NCBI GenBank assembly: GCA_019114745.1
Contig: DXEY01000115.1
Span: 1 to 38,712 of the forward strand
DNA from: Candidatus Mediterraneibacter colneyensis
Lineage (GTDB): Bacteria; Bacillota; Clostridia; Lachnospirales; Lachnospiraceae
Reading direction: 5' to 3'
DNA: 38,712 nt
A model generated the notes under the pieces. It made no database searches, was not told where the DNA came from, and worked only from the letters and a program-made list of their open reading frames with translations. The number at the start of each line of letters is the position of its first letter. Within the stretch, counting starts at the first letter, position 1. Of this stretch, positions 33,427 to 38,712 are shown piece by piece. The position numbers were made by a program, and so were the translations under genes.

Positions 33427-35310
33427 ATGGCAGGGAAGACAAGAAAAGTAAAGAAGGCGGCAAAAGCAGGAGAGGACGCAGTCTTTCAGAAGAGACTCGC
33501 GCGCCATCACGACGAACTGCGCTGGCTGTATATGGAATTGTACGGCAATGACGCCATGTTCGCGGAACTGTGCAGCCAGATGAAAGAGTACTACGACCAG
33601 CGCAATGCAAAGCTGAAGAAGCTGGACGCCGAGCGCGAGGCGGCAGGCGCATGGTACCGGAAGCGGGATATGCTCGGCATGATGATGTATATCGATAATT
33701 TTGCCGGGGATATCAAAGGCGTCAGCAGGAAGCTGCCCTATCTGGAAAAGTGCAATGTAAATTATATCCATCTGATGCCATTCCTTGACTCGCCTAAGGG
33801 CAGGTCGGACGGCGGATATGCGGTCGCGGATTTCCGTAAGGTAAAGCCGGAACTTGGGACGATGGAAGATCTTGCGGATCTGGCAGAAAAATGCCATGAG
33901 AAGGGGATCAGCCTGTGCATGGATTTTGTGATGAACCATACGTCGGAGGATCACGAGTGGGCGGTGCGCGCCCGCCGGGGAGAGGGCGAGTACATGAGCC
34001 GTTATTTCTTCTATGCTGATCCGTCCATCCCGCAGGAGTATGAAAAGACGGTTCCCCAGGTATTCCCCACGACCGCTCCGGGGAATTTCACTTATCTGCC
34101 GGAGCTGGGGCATTATGTGATGACTACATTTTATCCGTACCAGTGGGATCTGAACTACAGGAATCCCCGGGTGTTCAACGAGATGATGTACAATTTCCTC
34201 TATCTTGCCAACCAGGGGATGGACATTATCCGCATTGACGCGGTTCCCTATATCTGGAAAGAGCCGGGCACAAACTGCCGGAACCTTCCGCAGGTACACA
34301 CGATCGTTCGGATGATGCGGATGATCGGCGAGATCGTATGCCCGGGCATCGTGCTCCTCGGGGAGGTCGTTATGGAGCCGGATAAGGTGGCGCCGTATTT
34401 TGGCACGGTGGAGAAGCCGGAGTGCCATATGCTCTACAACGTAACGACTATGGCGACGACATGGAACACTGTGGCGACAAGAGACATCCGCCTGCTCCGG
34501 CAGCAGATGGATATTGTCTGCGCCCTTCCGAGAGAATACACATTTCTCAACTATCTGCGGTGTCATGATGATATCGGATGGGGGCTCGACTATGCAACGC
34601 TCAGCAGCTGGGGCATGAAAGAAGTGCCACACAAGAAGTATCTGAACGATTACTTCCAGGGCAAGACGGAGGGAAGCGTGAGCCGGGGCGAGCTGTACAA
34701 TGAAGACCCGGTGACCGGGGACGCAAGGTTCTGCGGGACGACCGCGTCCATGTGCGGCGTGGAGAGCGCCGGGTTCGAGCAGGATGAGCAGAAGATGGAA
34801 TGGGCAGTGCGCAAAGACCTGATGCTCCATGCGTATATGTTTACCCAGTCCGGGATCCCGATGCTGTACAGCGGGGATGAGATCGGACAGGTCAATGATT
34901 ACACGTACAAAGAAGATCCGGACAAAGCGCCGGATTCACGGTATATACACCGTGGAAAATTCTGCTGGGATCTGACGGAAAAGATCAGTGATAAAGACAG
35001 CGTACAGGGCAGGATCTTTGAGGGGCTCAGTGCGCTGGAGAAGATCCGGCGGACGGAAGCAGTGTTTAACGCGGACGCCGAGGTGTACACGAAAGACTAC
35101 AGCGACCAGTCGATTCTGTGGGTTGTGCGCAGGGCAGAGGGCGAAGAGCTTCATGCAGTGTTCAATTTCAGCGATGAAGGAAAGACGGTCTGGATGCCTG
35201 AGAAAGCAGAGTACACGGATCTTGTGACCGGGCGGACGGCGGAAGTGGAGACAGTGGAGCTGCCCGGATGGGGATTTGTGTGGATGAAGAAAGGATCTGC
35301 AGAATCTTAG
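33427..35310 (+). CDS. GH13 amylosucrase/sucrose hydrolase-like enzyme (subfamily 4 type)
   Basis: This cytoplasmic alpha-retaining enzyme probably acts on sucrose. The 627 residues match amylosucrase closely along the core: GMMMYIDNFAGDIKGV, MPFLDSPKGRSDGGYAV, DFVMNHTSEDHEWA, QWDLNYRNPRVF, then catalytic Asp271 (IIRIDAVPYIWK), Glu313 (LLGEVVMEP) and Asp381 (RCHDDIGW). The Asp of RSDGGYAV and the Arg of DSRYIHRGKF correspond to the Asp144-Arg509 pair that closes the sucrose pocket of Neisseria amylosucrase, which favours sucrose. Hydrolysis and glucan synthesis cannot be told apart by eye. In context it cleaves the sucrose left after GH36 removes galactose from raffinose. An N-terminal basic start (MAGKTRKVKK) precedes a helical domain. 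No signal peptide. Confidence 0.85.
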   Translation: MAGKTRKVKKAAKAGEDAVFQKRLARHHDELRWLYMELYGNDAMFAELCSQMKEYYDQRNAKLKKLDAEREAAGAWYRKRDMLGMMMYIDNFAGDIKGVSRKLPYLEKCNVNYIHLMPFLDSPKGRSDGGYAVADFRKVKPELGTMEDLADLAEKCHEKGISLCMDFVMNHTSEDHEWAVRARRGEGEYMSRYFFYADPSIPQEYEKTVPQVFPTTAPGNFTYLPELGHYVMTTFYPYQWDLNYRNPRVFNEMMYNFLYLANQGMDIIRIDAVPYIWKEPGTNCRNLPQVHTIVRMMRMIGEIVCPGIVLLGEVVMEPDKVAPYFGTVEKPECHMLYNVTTMATTWNTVATRDIRLLRQQMDIVCALPREYTFLNYLRCHDDIGWGLDYATLSSWGMKEVPHKKYLNDYFQGKTEGSVSRGELYNEDPVTGDARFCGTTASMCGVESAGFEQDEQKMEWAVRKDLMLHAYMFTQSGIPMLYSGDEIGQVNDYTYKEDPDKAPDSRYIHRGKFCWDLTEKISDKDSVQGRIFEGLSALEKIRRTEAVFNADAEVYTKDYSDQSILWVVRRAEGEELHAVFNFSDEGKTVWMPEKAEYTDLVTGRTAEVETVELPGWGFVWMKKGSAES

Positions 35311-35318
35311 AAAGTAAA

Positions 35319-35347
35319 TTGACAATTATGAATGTAAAAGCTATAAT
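35319..35347 (+). promoter_or_regulatory. Sigma-A promoter of glnA
   Basis: A perfect -35 TTGACA (35319-35324), 17 bases and a perfect -10 TATAAT (35342-35347). Transcription would start near 35354. This is the strongest promoter in the window, yet a terminator-like hairpin follows at once, implying control after initiation. Confidence 0.88.
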
Positions 35348-35358
35348 AAGTGCGAAAC

Positions 35359-35394
35359 AAGGGCGTTTCTTCCAGGAGGAGAACGCCCTTTTGT
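35359..35394 (+). terminator. Leader attenuator hairpin of glnA
   Basis: AAGGGCGTT (35359-35367) pairs with AACGCCCTT (35382-35390), with a further short inner stem and the run TTTTGTCTT after it. It begins about 5 bases after the predicted transcript start and would stop most transcripts before glnA unless prevented. It could also terminate read-through from the GH13 gene. The ANTAR gene downstream of glnA is the obvious candidate antiterminator. Confidence 0.7.
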
Positions 35395-35429
35395 CTTAGC
35401 GGATCAAAATGAAAAGGAGGTTTCATTTT

Positions 35430-36761
35430 ATGCATAATTACACAAGAGAGGATATCCTGCGGCTTGTGGAAGAGGAGGATGTGGCGTTTATCCGTCTCCA
35501 GTTCACGGATATCTTCGGCACGATGAAAAATATGGCGGTCACGGTGAGCCAGCTCGAAAAAGCGCTGGACAACCGGTGCATGTTCGATGTCTCATCCCTG
35601 GACGGGCTTTCAGGCGAGGAGGACTCGGATATGTATCTCTATCCTGACCTGAGTACGTTTGAGATCTTTCCGTGGCGTCCGCAGCAGGGGAAAGTGGCGC
35701 GTCTGATCTGTGACGTGTACCGGACGGACGGAACGCCCTACGAAGTGGATCCGAGATTTGTCCTGAAAAAGGCGATCGCACATGCGGCAAAGCTGGGGTA
35801 TACGCTGAACGCCGGACCGGAATGTGAGTTCTTTTTGTTCCACACGGACGAAGACGGGCTGCCGACGACGCTGACGCACGAGAAGGGCGGATACTTCGAT
35901 GTGGGCCCGGTTGATTTCGGGGAAAATGCAAGGCGCGATATGGTGCTGACTCTGGAAGATATGGGATTTGAGATCCTGTCATCGCACCATGAGATCGCCC
36001 CGGCACAGCATGAGATTGATTTTCGCTATGACGAGGCTCTTGTAACTGCCGATAATCTTATGACATTTAAGATGGTGGTAAAGACGATCGCGAAACGCCA
36101 CGGGCTTCATGCCACCTTTATGCCAAAACCGCGCAGCGACACATACGGTTCCGGTATGCATATCAATCTGTCGCTGAACCGGGACGGGGTGAATATTTTT
36201 CAGAGCGGGGACGATGTAAACGGACTGAGCAGGGAAGGGTATTATTTCATCGGCGGGCTGATGAAGCATATGAAGGCAGTTACCTGTATCACCAATCCTA
36301 CGGTCAATTCCTATAAGCGGTTCGTGCCCGGGTACGAGGCGCCGGTTTATATGGGCTGGTCGTCAAAGACAAGAGGCCCGCTGATCCGGGTGCCGTCGGG
36401 AAGAGGAGAGAACACAAGGATCGAGCTGCGAAGCCCGGACGCCGCTGCAAATCCGTATCTTGCCCTTGCGGTCCTCCTTATGGCAGGGCTGGACGGGATC
36501 GAAAACAAGATCATGCCGCCGGCGTGCATTGACGAGAATATCCAGAAGATGACGCCGGAGCGCCGGGCTGAGCTGGGCGTGCAGGAACTTCCGCGCTCTT
36601 TAAAAGACGCGGTGGATGAGCTGGAGAAGGATGGATTTATCCTGGACGTTCTCGGGAAGGATCTGGCACATAAGATTATTAAAGCGCACAGAAAAGAGTA
36701 CAAAGAGTACTGTATGCAGGTGACAGACTGGGAGATCGGACAGTATCTTTACAGGGTGTAA
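35430..36761 (+). CDS. glnA: Glutamine synthetase type I
   Basis: Glutamine synthetase joins ammonia and glutamate at the cost of ATP; it feeds GatCAB with glutamine as well as nitrogen metabolism. The 443 residues match the short (GSI-alpha) type: the N-terminal beta-grasp domain, then AGPECEFFLF, the catalytic barrel with SHHEIAPAQHEIDFR, GSGMHINLSL and the ENTRIELRSPDAAANPYLALA block. No adenylylation-loop Tyr motif of the GSI-beta type was seen. The ATG at 35430 follows AAAAGGAGGTTTCATTTT; an in-frame ATG seven codons earlier overlaps that ribosome site. Confidence 0.96.
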   Translation: MHNYTREDILRLVEEEDVAFIRLQFTDIFGTMKNMAVTVSQLEKALDNRCMFDVSSLDGLSGEEDSDMYLYPDLSTFEIFPWRPQQGKVARLICDVYRTDGTPYEVDPRFVLKKAIAHAAKLGYTLNAGPECEFFLFHTDEDGLPTTLTHEKGGYFDVGPVDFGENARRDMVLTLEDMGFEILSSHHEIAPAQHEIDFRYDEALVTADNLMTFKMVVKTIAKRHGLHATFMPKPRSDTYGSGMHINLSLNRDGVNIFQSGDDVNGLSREGYYFIGGLMKHMKAVTCITNPTVNSYKRFVPGYEAPVYMGWSSKTRGPLIRVPSGRGENTRIELRSPDAAANPYLALAVLLMAGLDGIENKIMPPACIDENIQKMTPERRAELGVQELPRSLKDAVDELEKDGFILDVLGKDLAHKIIKAHRKEYKEYCMQVTDWEIGQYLYRV

Positions 36762-36763
36762 CA

Positions 36764-36830
36764 GCGCTCCGGCATATGCCGGGGTGAAGCGGCGGGCAGC
36801 AGGCAGGTCAGCCGGGTAGCAGGCAGGATG
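36764..36830 (+). other. Palindrome and imperfect direct repeats between glnA and the ANTAR gene
   Basis: CCGGCATATGCCGG (36769-36782) is a perfect 14-base palindrome. It is followed by two copies of GCAGGCAGG-type sequence about 20 bases apart (near 36798 and 36818). No T run follows, so it is more likely an mRNA structure than a terminator. Function unknown. Confidence 0.4.
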
Positions 36831-36852
36831 GACAGCAGGAGGTGACACGGAT

Positions 36853-37401
36853 TTGGCGAATGTGATAATTGCATTTTCAAAGCGGGAAAATGCAGTGAGT
36901 ATACGAAATATATTTGTAAAAGCCGGAATCGAAGTGTCTGCCATCTGCCAGACAGGGGCAAAAGTCCTTCAGTATGCTGAGATGTGGAATGAAGGCATTG
37001 TCGTATGTGCCGCAAGAATGCCGGATATGCACTATATGCAGCTCAGAGAATACCTGCCCCCTGAATTTCAGATGCTTCTGATCGCCTCGCCGGAACAGTG
37101 GGCGGACGGCCTGCCGGACGGTGTCGTGGGGCTTCCCATGCCGATCAGAGTATATGACCTGGTCAACACGGTGGAAATGATACAGCAGTCCCGGGACAGG
37201 CGGAGAAAGAAACGCCGCCAGGAGGGCAGAACCAGAAATGACAGCGACAGGCAGGCGATTGAACAGGCAAAGGCGCTTCTCATGGAGCGCAACAATATGA
37301 CAGAGGATGAGGCGCACCGGTATGTTCAGAAGACAAGTATGGAGAGCGGGACTGATATGGCGGAGACTGCGCGCATGATCCTGACCGTGATGCATGAATA
37401 A
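36853..37401 (+). CDS. ANTAR-domain RNA-binding regulator with pseudo-receiver
   Basis: ANTAR proteins bind paired RNA stem-loops and prevent transcription termination, often in nitrogen or amine metabolism. The 182 residues have a receiver-like N-terminal domain (about 1-120) and a C-terminal three-helix ANTAR domain (about 130-182: AIEQAKALLMERNNMTEDEAHRY ending in TARMILTVMHE), the consensus form. The receiver has lost its phosphorylation chemistry: the acceptor Asp position in CAARMP is Ala53, the N-terminal acidic pair is AFSK and the switch Lys is replaced (GLPMPIRV). It starts with TTG after CAGGAGGTGACACGGA. Adjacency to glnA and its attenuator suggests it controls that leader. Confidence 0.9.
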   Translation: MANVIIAFSKRENAVSIRNIFVKAGIEVSAICQTGAKVLQYAEMWNEGIVVCAARMPDMHYMQLREYLPPEFQMLLIASPEQWADGLPDGVVGLPMPIRVYDLVNTVEMIQQSRDRRRKKRRQEGRTRNDSDRQAIEQAKALLMERNNMTEDEAHRYVQKTSMESGTDMAETARMILTVMHE

Positions 37402-37422
37402 AGAATGAAAGGGAAAATGATT

Positions 37423-38256
37423 ATGAAATTTACCAAAATGCAGGGACTTGGCAATGACTATGTGTATGTGAATTGTTTTGAGGAGAAGATCGACAATCCT
37501 TCCGAACTGGCTGTGAAGATCAGCGACAGGCACTTTGGCGTGGGATCGGACGGGCTGATCATGATCAATCCTTCAGACAAAGCGGACTTTGAGATGGAGA
37601 TGTACAATGCGGACGGCTCCCGGGGAGAGATGTGCGGGAACGGGATCCGCTGCGTGGCGAAATATGTGTATGATTACGGCCTGACAGATAAGACAAGGAT
37701 ATCCGTCGAGACTCTGGGCGGAATCAAATATCTTGACCTGACTGTCGAGAACGGAAAGGTAAAACTGGTGAAAGTGGATATGGGAAAACCGGAACTGGAA
37801 CCGGCAAAGATTCCGGTCGTGGCAGACGGAGACAGCGCTGTGGACGAGCCGATCCTTGTAGATGGAGAAGAGTACCGGATGACCTGCGTTTCCATGGGGA
37901 ATCCCCATGCGGTCATCTTTGTGGATCAGGATGTCAAAGACCTGCCCCTTGAGACGATCGGTCCAAAATTTGAGAGCCATGAGCGTTTCCCAAACAGAGT
38001 GAATACAGAGTTCGTCAGGGTGCTCGACCGACATACAGCCCAGATGCGTGTGTGGGAGCGGGGCTCCGGCGAGACGCTTGCTTGCGGGACAGGCGCATGC
38101 GCAGTAGCTGTGGCGTGCGTGCTGGGCGGTCTGACAGAAGATCAGGTGACGGTACAGCTCTTAGGCGGAGATCTCCAGATCCAATGGGATCGGGAAAAGA
38201 ATACCGTGTATATGACCGGGCCGGCGGAAGTTGTGTTTGATGGAGTGTGGGATTAA
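37423..38256 (+). CDS. dapF: Diaminopimelate epimerase
   Basis: DapF converts LL- to meso-diaminopimelate for lysine and peptidoglycan synthesis by two-cysteine acid/base racemisation. The 277 residues start MKFTKMQGLGNDYVYVN and contain both catalytic Cys in their usual frames: Cys71 in GEMCGNGIRC and Cys221 in LACGTGACAVAV. The ATG at 37423 has AAAGGGA 8 bases upstream; in-frame ATGs at 37405 and 37417 are less well spaced. It lies 21 bases after the ANTAR gene and converges on a membrane-protein gene 6 bases away, with no terminator visible. Confidence 0.96.
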   Translation: MKFTKMQGLGNDYVYVNCFEEKIDNPSELAVKISDRHFGVGSDGLIMINPSDKADFEMEMYNADGSRGEMCGNGIRCVAKYVYDYGLTDKTRISVETLGGIKYLDLTVENGKVKLVKVDMGKPELEPAKIPVVADGDSAVDEPILVDGEEYRMTCVSMGNPHAVIFVDQDVKDLPLETIGPKFESHERFPNRVNTEFVRVLDRHTAQMRVWERGSGETLACGTGACAVAVACVLGGLTEDQVTVQLLGGDLQIQWDREKNTVYMTGPAEVVFDGVWD

Positions 38257-38262
38257 AATTAT

Positions 38263-38712
38263 TTAATGTAACGATTTCCCCTCATCTTTTTTCAGGAGAT
38301 CTGATAACTGTTTCTTCCTGACAAAGGACAGTATCGCGGCGATGATCTGGAACACAATGCCAGCCAAAAGCAGGGCGCGACTGAGCCCCGGATCATCTGC
38401 CGGGATAAGGTTTACCGGCGTCATTCTTGTTGGCTGTTCGGTGAGGCTTCCGCTGGCAAGGCTCCATACTCCGATCTGTACGACCGCGGTGATCAGAGTA
38501 AAGAGCACGGAAAGGATGCATTCTGCTAATATAAGGGACTTCGCAGCCTTCTGTATTCTTGTTGCCCGTGCGGCATTTTGCTCAGAGGACTTGTGGATCG
38601 CCCTGATCCTGGCGGATGCATTGACATCTACGCAGAAAAGAATGATCATTTCCGCGATCGTAAATATGGAGAACAGCCCTACATATGGGTTGATGAATGA
38701 GCATATTGCTGA
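38263..38712 (-). CDS. Hypothetical membrane protein, C-terminal part
   Basis: The frame is open to the right edge of the window, so at least 149 residues are present and the N-terminus is outside. It has hydrophobic segments near INPYVGLFSIFTIAEMIILF, LAECILSVLFTLITAVVQIGVW and ALLLAGIVFQIIAAILSFV, separated by a charged cytoplasmic loop (KSSEQNAARATRIQKAAKS), and ends KKDEGKSLH. I do not recognise a family. It is convergent with dapF. Confidence 0.7.
   Translation of the reverse strand, partial: SAICSFINPYVGLFSIFTIAEMIILFCVDVNASARIRAIHKSSEQNAARATRIQKAAKSLILAECILSVLFTLITAVVQIGVWSLASGSLTEQPTRMTPVNLIPADDPGLSRALLLAGIVFQIIAAILSFVRKKQLSDLLKKDEGKSLH

Noticed and set aside
33379..34830. Very long minus-strand open frame opposite the GH13 gene
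   Set aside because: The plus-strand frame has all GH13 catalytic residues; the antisense frame has no recognisable domain or start signal.
35354..35400. Classical two-hexaloop ANTAR target in the glnA leader
   Set aside because: Only one hairpin is visible and its loop does not give a six-base A1/G4 pattern, so the canonical motif is not called; only a candidate attenuator is.

Overview
The window looks like chromosome from a Lachnospiraceae-type gut Firmicute (class Clostridia), inferred from gene content rather than a marker gene. The signs are moderate GC, strong Shine-Dalgarno sites, an archaeal-type AspRS in one operon with gatCAB behind a T-box, a YlmC/YmxH sporulation-family gene, CIRCE-controlled clpB, an ANTAR regulator beside a type I glutamine synthetase, and a PDDEXK_2/Rpn-type gene remnant. 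I saw no rRNA, tRNA, CRISPR array, phage or intact insertion sequence. Most of the window is ordinary housekeeping DNA; the accessory parts are about 10.2-10.9 kb and 25.3-35.3 kb.

Layout. 1-390 is the 3' end of a PucR/CdaR-type regulator. 527-3535 holds ftsE-ftsX and an S41 (CtpA-like) protease: cell division and wall remodelling. 3556-8591 is a promoter, a T-box leader and aspS-gatC-gatA-gatB, which together make Asn-tRNA(Asn) and Gln-tRNA(Gln) by transamidation; the leader's likely specifier is GAAC, which contains overlapping Glu and Asn codons. 8667-10235 (minus) is an unusual protein joining an XRE-type DNA-binding domain to a PLP aminotransferase, preceded by four copies of AGTTCAA around its own promoter. 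10352-10878 is a decayed PDDEXK_2/Rpn-like gene.

10910-15871 is a CIRCE/sigma-A promoter and a tight run clpB-dinB-acyltransferase, so error-prone polymerase IV may be co-expressed with a heat-shock disaggregase. 15886-19837 (minus) has a hemolysin III/PAQR protein, a divergent carbamate kinase, a DUF975+CmpB-like membrane fusion and a DUF3783 protein. 19968-22304 has a YlmC/YmxH protein, nrdR, truA and exodeoxyribonuclease III. 22317-25319 has two adjacent G3E (CobW/COG0523) GTPase-like proteins and a PfkB sugar kinase. The first GTPase is a canonical His-rich metal-chaperone type. The second lacks the CxCC motif and carries a YcgQ/TIGR03943-like C-terminal domain.

25586-26905 is a sortase-anchored surface protein that has lost its signal peptide. 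27030-35310 is an alpha-galactoside utilisation locus: a divergent AraC regulator, three copies of a CATTTTGGTAT operator, an ABC importer (lipoprotein and two permeases, no ATPase), a GH36 alpha-galactosidase and a GH13 amylosucrase/sucrose-hydrolase-like enzyme. With the fructokinase-like gene upstream, this would take raffinose through sucrose to hexose phosphates. 35319-37401 is a promoter with a hairpin attenuator, glnA, and an ANTAR RNA-binding protein whose receiver domain lacks the phospho-acceptor Asp. dapF and a partial membrane protein close the window.

The best candidates for new biology are the XRE-aminotransferase with its operator array, the G3E-YcgQ fusion paired with a canonical metal GTPase, and the glnA attenuator/pseudo-receiver ANTAR pair. 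All assignments come from reading the sequence and from remembered family motifs; no database search was run.
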